A program made the position numbers and the translations under genes. 64,000 nucleotides of DNA, taken from NCBI RefSeq assembly GCF_031344055.1, contig NZ_JADBEN010000002.1, one strand, 5' to 3'. The stretch comes from Methylobacillus flagellatus_A. GTDB lineage: Bacteria; Pseudomonadota; Gammaproteobacteria; Burkholderiales; Methylophilaceae. Shown one piece after another: positions 25,205 through 38,272 of the stretch (its first letter is position 1; each line of letters starts with the position of its first letter). Below the pieces are notes generated by a model, which did not search any database, was not told the DNA's origin, and saw nothing but the letters and a program-made list of their open reading frames with translations.

Positions 25205-27089
25205 GGCCTGGATGCTCCAAGCAGGCGAAGATGCTGTAGGCAGGCATTTCCCCAGCCTTCAGGGCGGCGTGCGCATTGCCGTGGTCCAGCAATACCTGCG
25301 CCGGTCCGGATACCAGCTGGTCGAGGTGCTGGGCGGCAGGGTCCGCGCCCAGGTTAGCGGCGACGGTCAGCATGTCGCCATTTTCCAGCTGCCATTGGGC
25401 ATGGACGGCATAAGGCCCGAAAGCGGCATATCGCAGCGCGCGACACAAGCGCAAGTGCGGCAACAGGTACTGGCGGCGTAGTTGCAACAAATGCGTGATC
25501 CATTCGCGCCATGCGGTTTGCGCCTGGGTCTGGCCATCCCGGGGAATGGATTGCTCGAAGCTGGATTCCGCATTGGGATCGGGAATGCGGTCTGCAAGCG
25601 AGGTGTCCTGGAACTGGGGGAAGGCGGCAAACTCGGCTCTGCGGCCTTCCCGTACCGCGTTGACCAGGTCGGGGTCGCCGTGGCTGGTAAAGTAGAGGAA
25701 GGGTTCCGTCGCACCGAATTCCTCCCCCATGAACAGCAGCGGCACCTGGGGACTCAGCAGCAACAGGGCGGTAGCCGCCTTGAGCGCCGGTTCCGGGACC
25801 AGCGTGACCAGCCGCTCGCCGAAGGCGCGGTTGCCGATCTGGTCGTGGTTCTGCAGGAACATGACGAAGCTGGATGGCAGCATCCCGCTGCTGGGTTCGC
25901 CCCGCGGCGTGTTGTGGCGATGCGCCGAGATTTCTCCTTGGTAGATGAAGCCTTCCCCCAGGCAGCGCGCCAGTTGCTCGATGGTGTTGTCCGCATAGTC
26001 GGAGTAATAGCCGCCGGTTTCGCCGGTCAGCAATACATGCAGGGCATGGTGGCCGTCGTCGTTCCATTGGGCGTCATAGCCGTTCTGCAGCAGCGTGACC
26101 GAGTTGTGGTCGTTTTCGACGATCAAGTGGATGGGGCGCTTGCCATGGAACTCGGTGCGTATGCGTCCGGCAATATTCACCAGGAACGCCGGGTCCCAGA
26201 TGGCATGGCAGGCATCGAAGCGCAAGCCGTCGAACTGGAACTCCTCCAGCCAGTAGAGCGCGTTCTCGCCATAGAACTCGATGACCTCCTGCTGGGCGAA
26301 ATCGATGGCGTCCCCCCATGGCGTCTGGTGCTCGTGGCAAAAGAACTGGGGAGCGTAATGGAATAGGTAGTTCCCCTCCGGGCCGAAATGGTTGTACACC
26401 ACGTCGAGGTAAACACTCAGGCCTAGGCCGTGGGCATCATCCACCAAGGCCTTCAACTGGTCAGGCGAACCATAGCTGAACTGCGGAGCGAACTGCAATA
26501 CGCCGTCGTATCCCCAATTACGGCCGCCGGGGAAGCTGGCAATCGGCATCAGCTCGATCGCGGTGAATCCCATGGCAGCCAACCGGGGCAATTCCGAGCG
26601 CAAGCCCTCGAATCCCCCCATGCAGCCGACGTGGGCTTCATACACGATCGACTCGTGCCATAACCTGCCTGCCCAGTCATCATGGCGCCAAACGTAGGAT
26701 TGCGGGTCCACCACCAGGCTGTCGCCGTGCACGCTCTCGGCCTGCGCGCGCGACCAAGGGTCGGGAACGGCGAGCTCATGGCCTTGCTTGTTGAGGATGC
26801 GGTAGCGGTAGCGGCTGCCTGCATCCGCGGCAATTTCATTGCTGAACCAGCCTGCCTTGGAGTCGGCCGCCATTTCATGCTCTTGCTGCGCGCGCGGCTC
26901 GTCGTCCGCCTGCGGCTCAGATAGAACGACCCAAACTTTTTCCGCATTCGGCGCCCATATCCTGAACATGACCTTTCCAGGCTGCACGATATGCGCACCG
27001 GCAGGCAGCGAGCGACAATGCGTGTTCCCTCCCTGAGGCGCATGCGGCTTGGCGTCCTGCTTGTCATCAATGTGCAGTTGTAAAGTCAT
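25197..27089 (-). CDS. treZ: TreZ, malto-oligosyltrehalose trehalohydrolase
   Basis: GH13 enzyme that cuts free trehalose from the TreY product. 630 aa: N-terminal CBM48-like beta domain (FRIWAPNAEKVWVVL), catalytic barrel with LDVVYNHFGPEGNY, nucleophile Asp in GLRFDACHAI, acid/base Glu in LIVENDHN and FLQNHDQIGNRAFGER, followed by the TreZ-type GEEFGATEPFLYFTSHGDP. That last block separates it from the branching enzyme GlgB, which usually follows glgE and treS in such operons. A Shine-Dalgarno AAGGA precedes the ATG; the gap to the treS fusion is 42 bp. Confidence 0.93.
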   Translation of the reverse strand: MTLQLHIDDKQDAKPHAPQGGNTHCRSLPAGAHIVQPGKVMFRIWAPNAEKVWVVLSEPQADDEPRAQQEHEMAADSKAGWFSNEIAADAGSRYRYRILNKQGHELAVPDPWSRAQAESVHGDSLVVDPQSYVWRHDDWAGRLWHESIVYEAHVGCMGGFEGLRSELPRLAAMGFTAIELMPIASFPGGRNWGYDGVLQFAPQFSYGSPDQLKALVDDAHGLGLSVYLDVVYNHFGPEGNYLFHYAPQFFCHEHQTPWGDAIDFAQQEVIEFYGENALYWLEEFQFDGLRFDACHAIWDPAFLVNIAGRIRTEFHGKRPIHLIVENDHNSVTLLQNGYDAQWNDDGHHALHVLLTGETGGYYSDYADNTIEQLARCLGEGFIYQGEISAHRHNTPRGEPSSGMLPSSFVMFLQNHDQIGNRAFGERLVTLVPEPALKAATALLLLSPQVPLLFMGEEFGATEPFLYFTSHGDPDLVNAVREGRRAEFAAFPQFQDTSLADRIPDPNAESSFEQSIPRDGQTQAQTAWREWITHLLQLRRQYLLPHLRLCRALRYAAFGPYAVHAQWQLENGDMLTVAANLGADPAAQHLDQLVSGPAQVLLDHGNAHAALKAGEMPAYSIFACLEHPGHA

Positions 27090-27131
27090 TGTCTCGTATC
27101 CTTAAGGGTGAAGTGAGGGAGGGTAGTGGTC

Positions 27132-30532
<3,401 letters not shown>

Positions 30533-30536
<4 letters not shown>

Positions 30537-32611
30537 GGCAACGGCCCCTTCCTCTGCAGCTGCCAGATGGCGTAGGGCATGTCGTGCGGGTCCATGCGCA
30601 GCTCCTGCCATTTTCCATGCCAGTCGAAGCGGTAGCCGCGCGTCAGGTCTTCCACTGCAACCGAGTCGTAGTCCTGCAGCCCGAGCAGGTGCAGCGGCAA
30701 TTCCATGGTGCCTTCCTGCACGTGGTGCGGGTCGAGGTTGACGGCAACGACGATCAGGCGCTCATGGGGCAGGGCGGAACCCGGCTCATGCTTGGAGTAG
30801 AAGATGACCTGGTCGTTGTGGAAAGTATGGAAAGCCACACCTAGGTGGGTCTGCAAGGCCGGGTATTGGCTGCGTAGCCTATTGAGCGTGGTAATGTCCT
30901 CGATGATGTTGCCGGAACGCTGCCAATCCCAGGCGCGGATTTCGTATTTTTCGGAATTGAGGAATTCCTCGCTGTCCGGCAGGGCTTCCGCTTCGCACAG
31001 CTCGAAGCCGCTGGATATGCCCCATAGCCCGGACAATGTCGCCGCCAGCGCCGCCCTGGCGAGAAACCCCGGGCGGCCGGAATGCTGCAGGTAGCGGGGG
31101 TTGATATCGGGCGTATTGACGAAGAAATTCGGCCGGAAGAACTCGACCTGGGCCGGATCGTTCAATGTCAGCAGGTAGTCGGTCAGCTCCTGCTTGGTGT
31201 TGCGCCAGGTGAAATAGGTATAGGACTGCGTGAAGCCTATCTTCGCCAGGCGGTTCATCATCTTGGGATGGGTAAACGCCTCGGACAGGAAAATCACGTC
31301 AGGGTATTCGTCCTGCACCTCGCGGATGACCCATTCCCAGAACGGCAGCGGCTTGGTATGGGGGTTGTCCACCCTGAAGGCATGCACGCCTTCGCTTGCC
31401 CACAGCATCAGGACATCGCGCAAGGCCAGCCATAAATCCGGCACGGCCTGCGGCGCATAGAAATCGACATTGACGATGTCTTCGTATTTCTTCGGCGGAT
31501 TCTCGGCATAGCGGATACTGCCGTCCGGACGCCAGTCGAACCATTCCGGGTGCTGGGTGAGCCAGGGATGGTCGGGCGCGCACTGAATCGCAAAGTCCAG
31601 GGCCAGGTCCATCCCCATCGCTGCGGCCTGCTCCCTCAGGCGGCGAAAATCCTCCCAGGAACCCAGCTCGGGGTGTATCGCGTCATGGCCGCCTTCCTCC
31701 GAGCCGATTGCATACGGGCTGCCGGGATCCCCGGGCTGGGCCTGCAAACTGTTGTTGCGGCCCTTGCGGTTGAGGCGGCCGATAGGATGGATAGGGGGAA
31801 AGTATAAGGTGTCGAACCCCATGGCGCGAATGGCTGGCAGGCGCTCAAGCACGTCGTCGAAAGTGCCGTGGCGGGAGGCGTCTCCGCTTTGGGAGCGGGG
31901 GAACATTTCGTACCAGCTGGAAAATGCCGCCGTCTTTCGGTCGATGCGTAACGGGAATTCACGGCTGCGCACCACGAAGTCCCGGGTATGGACGTGTCGG
32001 CTTAACTCGGCGGAAAGCAGTATGCGCAGGAAGTCCTGCTGGCTTTCTGCATAAGCTGGCAGAAAAAGGTCAAGGTCGGAGGGCTCCAATGGTTCCAACT
32101 CGGATGCCAGGCGCTTTGCGTTCCCTGGCGCTTCCAGCGCCTTGACGGCCTTCGCCAGCAAGAGCTGGCCCTCCTGTATTTCAAGCGCGACATCTGTTCC
32201 AGCCCGGACTTTTTTCAACAAGCCGTCCCGGTAGGTGGCGAATTCGTCTTGCCATGCTTCCACCGCGAACTGGTAAAAGCCCGGAACAGGAGGCGTGAAG
32301 CTTGCGCTCCAACGGTGGTTGTCCACCAGCTTCATTGGCACTGCGTGCCAGGTATCGATATCGCTTTTCCGCCATAGCAATTGCGCCCCCAACTTGTCAT
32401 GCGTATCCATGAAAATATCGGCTTCCACTTCCACAGGCTCGCCTACGCATCTCTTGACGGCAAACCTCCCTTCGTCGATGGAGGGGCTGACCTGTTCCAC
32501 GACAACCCTGGGGGCGTCCAGCAAGGCCAAATACTCAAAATTCAGGCTGCCAGCGCCCTGTTCGGCAGGAAGCTGTGTTTGTGCATCGGAACGCCGGGCT
32601 GCTCTCGCCAT
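30533..32611 (-). CDS. glgE: GlgE, alpha-1,4-glucan:maltose-1-phosphate maltosyltransferase
   Basis: Extends alpha-1,4-glucan with maltose units from maltose 1-phosphate supplied by the maltokinase encoded next. About 692 aa: N-terminal beta-sandwich (PVEVEADIFMDTHDKLGAQL), then the GH13 core with DTLYFPPIHPIGRLNRKGRN, nucleophile Asp in FRVDNPHTKPLPFWEW and Glu in FLSEAFTHPKMM, the GlgE-type spacing. First gene of the treS, treZ, treY operon. Start is uncertain: ATG at 32611 or TTG at 32617, with GGGAA nearer to the TTG. Confidence 0.94.
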
Positions 32612-32935
32612 AGTCAATGATTTCCCGCATGGATCGGTTAAAGGAGGGTGGTACAGGACATTGCCTCCGGCGTGAAAAACGCCAGGGCAGTCGATTCATC
32701 ATAAGAATGGGAACGAGCTGCTACCGATCAGTGCGCTACTGATTTGTTTGTAGGAATTCTTTTCCGAATAAATATTTTTTACTTAATAATCATTATGTTG
32801 CATGATTTATGTGCATCTCTTGCTGTGTTGCAAGCAATCGAAATAAGCGGTTTCATAGGCAAAAGCTTAGCCAATTCATACAGCGGCTAGCATGGTCTCC
32901 ACATTGACAGTAACGACAGTACTGGAGGATAGGAA
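32612..32935. other. Divergent intergenic region, glgE operon and small secreted protein
   Basis: 324 bp, AT-rich in the middle (about 32740-32830), between two divergent transcription units. It must contain both promoters. I could not assign convincing minus-35/minus-10 pairs; a TTGACA near 32904 is too close to the plus-strand start codon to serve it. Confidence 0.5.
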
Positions 32936-33229
32936 ATGAAACATGGTCCGATATGCCTTGCTGCCTTCCTGCTGACGAGCGTCATGGTCGTCGGCGTACA
33001 GGCAGACCCCGCGCCTGTAGACAATACGGTGCCGCCTTGCGACCACAGTGACGCGACCAGCAAGCCGGATTGCAAAATGGATTCCGACAGCCTCAAGGTT
33101 CCGCCTCCGGTCCCGGGCGAGCGTGAAAGCGTGATCGTCCCGCCCGAAGTTCCTGCGGAGGGGCTGCCCAACGACCCGCGCACCCGCAATCCGGACATTG
33201 ACGAGAAAAATATTAGGAACAGGCAATAG
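32936..33229 (+). CDS. Small secreted protein of unknown function
   Basis: 97 aa with a clear signal peptide (ICLAAFLLTSVMVVGVQA, cleavage before DPAP). The mature part is short and polar, with two cysteines (PPCDHSDATSKPDCK) and a Pro-rich stretch, ending in NDPRTRNPDIDEKNIRNRQ. GGAGGA lies well placed before the ATG. No domain recognised. A second protein of similar layout is encoded at 52299. It precedes the phospholipase gene by 42 bp and may be cotranscribed. Confidence 0.8.
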   Translation: MKHGPICLAAFLLTSVMVVGVQADPAPVDNTVPPCDHSDATSKPDCKMDSDSLKVPPPVPGERESVIVPPEVPAEGLPNDPRTRNPDIDEKNIRNRQ

Positions 33230-33271
33230 CAATGCCATCAATACCAATAACTATTTATCCGAGGGCGACCG

Positions 33272-35461
33272 ATGCAAATTAACCCAGCGATGGACTCCTC
33301 GCCAGGCAACGCATTGTTCCGCCTGGGGCACAATTGCTGGAAGTATTCGCATGCCAGCTACCTGGCGCCTGTGGTCGACTGCGCCAATTACTATCGCGCC
33401 CTGCATGAGGCCATCTGCCGGGCGCAGCATTCCATTTTCATCCTCGGCTGGGACATAGACAGCCGCATCGACCTCATCCGTGGGGCCGAGGCGGAAGCGC
33501 AGGCTTGCCCGACGGCATTGTTCGAACTCCTGCAGTGGAAGGCACGGCAGACGCCCGCAATCCAGATTTACCTCAACCGTTGGAATTACTCCGTTTTCCT
33601 TTCAGCGGAGAGGGAAAGCTTTTCCGAGGCGAAATGGAAGCTGAGCGGGGCGGACAATCTGCATTTCATCTTTGACGGGCAATTGCCGCTGGGGGCCAGC
33701 CACCACCAGAAAGTGGTCGTGATCGACGACGAGTTGGCGTTCTGCGGCGGCATGGACGTGGCGATCGCGCGCTGGGATAACCGCCATCACCATCCCCGCA
33801 ATCCAGACCGATTGGATCCGGACGGCAGCATGAAAATGGGGCTCGAAAAACGCTTCGACCCTTACCACGATGTCCAGGTGCTGGTAGCTGGGCCGGTCGC
33901 TGCCGTGCTGGCCCGCCTGGTGCGCTACCGCTGGCATTTCGGGGGCGGCAAGAGGGCCGCAAAGGTGCGCCAGGCGCATCACAACGCTTTGCCGTCCAGT
34001 TGGCCGGCCAGCATCAAGCCTGTCATGGAGCGGGTAGGGGTGGGAGTCTCGTTGACCATGCCGCGTTTCCACCGGCAACCCCAAGTCCAGCAGATCGAGC
34101 GCCTGTACATTGACATGATCGCCAAGGCGGAGCGCTTTATCTATATGGAAAACCAGTTTTTTACCCGCCGTGCCGTCGCGAAGGCATTAAACCAAAGGCT
34201 GCGGGAAAACCCCAGGCTGAAGGTGCTGCTCGTAAGCTGTTACAACGCCCAGGGGGTGATGGAGCGTAAATCCATGTTCCATGCCAGAGTGATATTCCGC
34301 AAGATCGTCGAGTCGCACGGCGTGGCCGACCGTGTTGCCCTGGCTTATCCTCTCAGCCGCGAGCACGGCGAGGAAACGCCGGTACGCATCCATTCCAAGG
34401 TCATGGTCGTGGATGACCGCTACCTCCGCATAGGCTCGAGCAATATCAACAATCGTTCCATGACGCTGGACAGCGAGTGCGACCTCGTCATCGAGGCAAG
34501 AGACGAGGCGCACCGCAAGCAGGTCGCAGCCATGCGCAACGACCTCATCCGCGAGCATACCGGGCTTGAGCTGGAAGAGATCGAGCGCATTGCAAACCGG
34601 GTTGATGCGCCTGTGGAGGCGTTTCTTTCCGAGCTGGAGCACAGCCGCCAGCATCTGCGCAGGATAAACGACGACCGCTACCGTCACGAACGCTTCACCC
34701 GGCTGGCACGGCGTTTTGCCGACCCTTCACGCCCCATCCTGCCGGACCTGTTCACTTCGCGCCGGGCGTTTGGGAGGAGCAAGCGGCGCATTCCTTTCCG
34801 CCTGATCGCCGGCATTCTGCTGGTAGCGGCGGTTGCGTTGTCCTGGAAGGTCACTCCGCTCGCGGAATATGCCACGCCGGAAAAGATAGTCCCGCTGCTC
34901 GAGCAGGTGCAGAACACTGCATGGGCCTTTCCTGCCGGGCTGGCTGCCTATGTGCTGGGCACGCTGGTCTTCCTGCCCCACATGGTCATGACCGGGACGG
35001 TCGTGGTCGTCTTCGCCCCTCTGGAGGCATTCCTGATCGCCATGCTGGGCTCGCTCATCAGCGTGAGCGTCGGCTGGCTGGCGGGGCTGGGCCTGGGAAA
35101 GAAGTCGCTGCAGGCCATGCTGGGCAGGCATGCGGAGAAGATTTCGCAATATGCCCGCGACGGCGGCGTCATGGGCCTGACCCTGTTGCGGCTGCTGCCG
35201 ATCGCGCCGTTCACCGTGGTCAACCTGGCCCTGGGCATGATGAAAGTGCCTTTCGTCACGCTGCTGATCGCGACGGTGCTGGGCTTGTTGCCGGGCACAC
35301 TGGTCTCGGTGTTCATCGGTCAATCCGCATTGGCATTATTCAAGAATCCCGATCCGCATAATGCCGTGCTGGTAGGCGCCGGCCTGTTGTTGTGGGTGTT
35401 GGTGATCGTCAGCACGCATTTTCTTTCCCGGCATTGGCAGCGTAGGCTGCATGCGAATTAG
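33272..35461 (+). CDS. Phospholipase D / cardiolipin-synthase-like protein fused to a VTT (DedA-type) membrane domain
   Basis: 729 aa. Residues 1 to about 480 are a phospholipase D superfamily enzyme with two HKD motifs, HHQKVVVIDDELAFCGG near residue 145 and HSKVMVVDDRYLRIGSSN near 375, so phosphatidyl transfer or hydrolysis is expected. Residues about 515-729 form a membrane domain with several helices and the VTT/SNARE-associated signature (LLRLLPIAPFTVVNLALGMM). The fusion suggests lipid processing at the inner membrane. The following gene is an endonuclease/exonuclease/phosphatase-fold protein, as in the E. coli ybhO-ybhP pair. Exact lipid substrate unknown. Confidence 0.87.
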   Translation: MQINPAMDSSPGNALFRLGHNCWKYSHASYLAPVVDCANYYRALHEAICRAQHSIFILGWDIDSRIDLIRGAEAEAQACPTALFELLQWKARQTPAIQIYLNRWNYSVFLSAERESFSEAKWKLSGADNLHFIFDGQLPLGASHHQKVVVIDDELAFCGGMDVAIARWDNRHHHPRNPDRLDPDGSMKMGLEKRFDPYHDVQVLVAGPVAAVLARLVRYRWHFGGGKRAAKVRQAHHNALPSSWPASIKPVMERVGVGVSLTMPRFHRQPQVQQIERLYIDMIAKAERFIYMENQFFTRRAVAKALNQRLRENPRLKVLLVSCYNAQGVMERKSMFHARVIFRKIVESHGVADRVALAYPLSREHGEETPVRIHSKVMVVDDRYLRIGSSNINNRSMTLDSECDLVIEARDEAHRKQVAAMRNDLIREHTGLELEEIERIANRVDAPVEAFLSELEHSRQHLRRINDDRYRHERFTRLARRFADPSRPILPDLFTSRRAFGRSKRRIPFRLIAGILLVAAVALSWKVTPLAEYATPEKIVPLLEQVQNTAWAFPAGLAAYVLGTLVFLPHMVMTGTVVVVFAPLEAFLIAMLGSLISVSVGWLAGLGLGKKSLQAMLGRHAEKISQYARDGGVMGLTLLRLLPIAPFTVVNLALGMMKVPFVTLLIATVLGLLPGTLVSVFIGQSALALFKNPDPHNAVLVGAGLLLWVLVIVSTHFLSRHWQRRLHAN

Positions 35462-35559
35462 GGCGGCTGACAAACTCAACGAAGCGGTCCTGGCTAAGCA
35501 CTTTACCGCAACGCGTCAGCCCCTCTTAATACACTTTTCTTGTTTCGAAGCGATCATGC

Positions 35560-36267
35560 ATGCAAAGAATAAGACTGCTCTGTTTCAACATCCATGGCGG
35601 ACGCAGCCTGGATGGCAAGCGCGACCTAGCCCGGGTGCACGGCCTGATGCAACGGCTGGATATCGATATCGGCGTTTTCCAGGAAATGGAAACCCGCCCC
35701 TCGCGCGGAGGGTTGTCCGGCGACGTGCAGACGCTGGCCGGACCGGAACGTCCGCACCATTTGATCTGCCCCAGCATGCAAGAAGGGACTGGCTGGTACG
35801 GCAACCTGATCGTCAGCCGCTATCCGATCATCCGCGGGTTGCTGCATAACCTGGAGACCCACCCCAGCCTGGAGCCGCGCCATGCGGCAGATGCCCTGGT
35901 GCAGCTTCCATGGGGAAGGCTGCGGGTGATCGGCACCCACCTGTCGCTTTCCATCTTCGAGCGCAGGTCCGAGGCGAAGAACCTGCTGCGGCTGATGCAG
36001 GCCGTGGAAGAACAGGAGCGCAGTCCCATCCTGCTCATGGGCGACATCAACGAATGGCAGGTGCCGTCCTCGCTGCTGCGCTACCTCAACCGGCACCTCA
36101 CGCCGTTGTCCTGCAGGCCCACATTTCCTTCACTATGCCCCATCTTCCGCCTGGATCGCGCCTGGCACGACGCGCCCGGCATCAAGGTCACCGCACACCG
36201 GCTGCCGGGAAAGGGGATCAGGAAATTATCCGACCACTTGCCATTGGTCGTGGAGCTTGAGTATTGA
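35560..36267 (+). CDS. Endonuclease/exonuclease/phosphatase-family protein, YbhP-like
   Basis: 235 aa with the DNase-I-like metal phosphoesterase motifs in order: LCFNIHGG (Asn), FQEM (catalytic Glu), VIGTHLSL, LLMGDINEW (Asp, Asn) and LSDHLPLVVELE (C-terminal Asp-His). Members act on nucleic acids or on lipid and sugar phosphates. Sitting 98 bp after a phospholipase D gene, a lipid-related role is plausible but not shown. ATG at 35560; another ATG four bases earlier is out of frame. No signal peptide, so cytoplasmic. Confidence 0.85.
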   Translation: MQRIRLLCFNIHGGRSLDGKRDLARVHGLMQRLDIDIGVFQEMETRPSRGGLSGDVQTLAGPERPHHLICPSMQEGTGWYGNLIVSRYPIIRGLLHNLETHPSLEPRHAADALVQLPWGRLRVIGTHLSLSIFERRSEAKNLLRLMQAVEEQERSPILLMGDINEWQVPSSLLRYLNRHLTPLSCRPTFPSLCPIFRLDRAWHDAPGIKVTAHRLPGKGIRKLSDHLPLVVELEY

Positions 36268-36339
36268 AGGGCGTCTAGAAAAATATAGGGGTGGGCCAAG
36301 AAAAGCCGTCCCGCCTTATGACACGAACAAGGAGTTTGT

Positions 36340-36615
36340 ATGGATTATCTGGATTGGCTGCAGTGGCCCGCAATGGTAGTCACGATTGCGGCAGCCTGGC
36401 TGGTGGGGTCCACGTCCAAGTACCGGCGCAACTGGGGTTTCTGGGCGTTCATCCTGAGCAACCTGCTGTGGATTGCCTGGGGCTGGCATGCCCATGCATA
36501 TGCCTTGATCGTTCTTCAGTTTGGACTGGCCGTCATGAATATCCGGGGCGTATGCAAGAACGCGCCTCCCAGCCAAGAGAAGGGCGAGCCTTCGCGCGAC
36601 GCGCAAGCACGTTAA
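36340..36615 (+). CDS. Small integral membrane protein, unknown
   Basis: 91 aa with three hydrophobic segments (AMVVTIAAAWLVGS, WGFWAFILSNLLWIAWGW, YALIVLQFGLAVMNIRGV) and a polar C-terminal tail. The Trp-rich layout recalls single-bundle small transporters such as YgjV- or PQ-loop-like proteins, but I would not name a function. AAGGAG is spaced five bases from the ATG, so it is clearly a translated gene. Confidence 0.75.
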   Translation: MDYLDWLQWPAMVVTIAAAWLVGSTSKYRRNWGFWAFILSNLLWIAWGWHAHAYALIVLQFGLAVMNIRGVCKNAPPSQEKGEPSRDAQAR

Positions 36616-36641
36616 GGCGGGTTGGCTCGCCGACTTATTAT

Positions 36642-38135
36642 TTAGCCAAGCCATTGCGCCTTGAACATGCGCGTCGCGGCAAGGCCCACTGGGTGGTGAT
36701 GCAAGGCAGGAGACATCCACGCTCCCAGGAACTGCATCAACGCTTCCTTGTCCTTGAGCGACGCCAGTTGCTGATTGAATAAGTGCTGTTCGTCAATCTC
36801 TGGCACAGGCGCTGGTTGTGCCAAGCGGATGATATTGGAGGATGGGCCGCCGGCACCGGCAGCCTGCTGCCGTTTGGCTTGCCGCTTCTGGATGCGCCAG
36901 GGCTCGCCCAGGCGTTCGCGCTTGGGGAGGTGCTCGAGGGCGTCGCCTGCAATCCAGTCGTAAAGCACCTGTTTCTCGTAGGGGCTGAACACGCCGAACA
37001 TCTGGCCCTGGCCGCCGTCGATCAGCTTCCAGAACCTGGAATTTTTGGGGTCCTGGTGCCGATTGATCCAGCCATGCTCCTGAAGCGCCTGCAGGAGGGA
37101 AGGCATCTGGCTGCCGTCGGACAGCCATTCCCTGAGGTTGCGGCCGGCAATCCGGCAATGGTGGTGATGCATGAACTGGCCGATGGTGGCCTTCTGCCGG
37201 AATATCTCGATTAGCTCGTCCTCCAGCCTGAAGGATTCGATGATGCCGACCGAGCCAAGCCCGGCATTATTGAGCTTGGCACCATGGATCACCCGCTGCA
37301 TGAAGTCCTGCTGATGCGCGAAATGCGGAAGCAGCTCGCGCAATGCATCGACCGACTTGACCGCATGTCCGGACAATGCATTGTCTATGGTGATATGCAA
37401 GGTGAAGTAATAAGGGTCGATATTGAGCTCGTTCAGTTCCGCGGCAGTGATCAGCAGGTGCAGCGGCAATTGTTCGTAAGCCAGGTTGAAGCCGATGACC
37501 TCCGGCAGGAACTGGTCTGCATGGACGGACAAGGCCAATTGGGTGGCGCCCTGTATAAAGTATTCGTCGTCCAGCGTCCTCCATTGCTCGCATCCGTATG
37601 CGTGAATCAGCTTGCGGTAGATAGCGACATGGTTGTCCTCCTCCTGGCCGTCGCCAAGTTCCTCTAGATAGATGTCAATCAAGGCGCTGAAGCCTGGGTC
37701 TTTCCAGCGCCGAATCAGGCCGTAAAGCCATGACCCATCCACCATCTTGGTGGGGGCGACCGACTTGATGAAATTCAGCGCATGCGCCTTGCTGCTGAAA
37801 TAACGCCGGGGAGCGCCGTCCTGGCGGTCCTGCAGGTATTGCTGGTAACGCTGTCCCGTCTGTAGGCTACCTTGCACTATCCATTCTGCCAGTTGGTCGA
37901 TATCGGTCGGGAAAGGGTCAGGGTCGGCGGCACAGGCCTCAAGCTGCTGTCGCAGGAATTCGAGTGCGTCAGCATGGCAGCTCTCCGGCGCAGGACTATG
38001 CGTTCCGCCATGGCTTAACAAGCCGAAATACAATTCACGCGGCAATACTCCTAGTTTCTCGGCGTCATGCAGGGAGGGGGAGGGGGCTGTGCTCAACATA
38101 GGAATGGGTTCATCCGGAAGCTTGAATAGCATCAT
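36642..38135 (-). CDS. Iron-containing redox enzyme family protein (heme-oxygenase-like fold)
   Basis: 497 aa. The central part (about residues 110-340) resembles the heme-oxygenase-2-like, helical di-iron/heme families: EELGDGQEEDNHVAIYRKLIHAYG gives conserved acidic and His residues, and YYFTLHITIDNALSGHAVK another His pair. A His-rich stretch (GQFMHHHHCRIAGRNLREW) lies near 340 and a Gln/Arg-rich tail follows. Substrate is unknown. Start ATG at 38135 or the adjacent one at 38132. Transcribed alone, divergent from the methyltransferase. Confidence 0.65.
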   Translation of the reverse strand: MMLFKLPDEPIPMLSTAPSPSLHDAEKLGVLPRELYFGLLSHGGTHSPAPESCHADALEFLRQQLEACAADPDPFPTDIDQLAEWIVQGSLQTGQRYQQYLQDRQDGAPRRYFSSKAHALNFIKSVAPTKMVDGSWLYGLIRRWKDPGFSALIDIYLEELGDGQEEDNHVAIYRKLIHAYGCEQWRTLDDEYFIQGATQLALSVHADQFLPEVIGFNLAYEQLPLHLLITAAELNELNIDPYYFTLHITIDNALSGHAVKSVDALRELLPHFAHQQDFMQRVIHGAKLNNAGLGSVGIIESFRLEDELIEIFRQKATIGQFMHHHHCRIAGRNLREWLSDGSQMPSLLQALQEHGWINRHQDPKNSRFWKLIDGGQGQMFGVFSPYEKQVLYDWIAGDALEHLPKRERLGEPWRIQKRQAKRQQAAGAGGPSSNIIRLAQPAPVPEIDEQHLFNQQLASLKDKEALMQFLGAWMSPALHHHPVGLAATRMFKAQWLG

Positions 38136-38272
38136 TCTCTTTTCCTCGGCCGCGGCCGGTTATCGGTCAGAGGATTAATCTCTTGTCAGACTGAGACGAC
38201 AGGCAAGCCTGGCTTATTTTGTTAAGCTGTCGGCTAGACAAATAGGCCCTGCCGCGCACAAGGACCCCGCCC

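Noticed and set aside
25197..27089. Reading this gene as glgB (branching enzyme), expected after glgE and treS.
   Set aside because: The FACHAI, QNHDQIGNRA and GATEPFLYFTSHGDP blocks are those of TreZ, and treY follows directly.
32612..32935. GGAAC-like stretch near 32710 as a general-stress (EcfG-type) promoter.
   Set aside because: No matching minus-10 (GTT) at the right distance and no recurrence upstream of the other stress genes.
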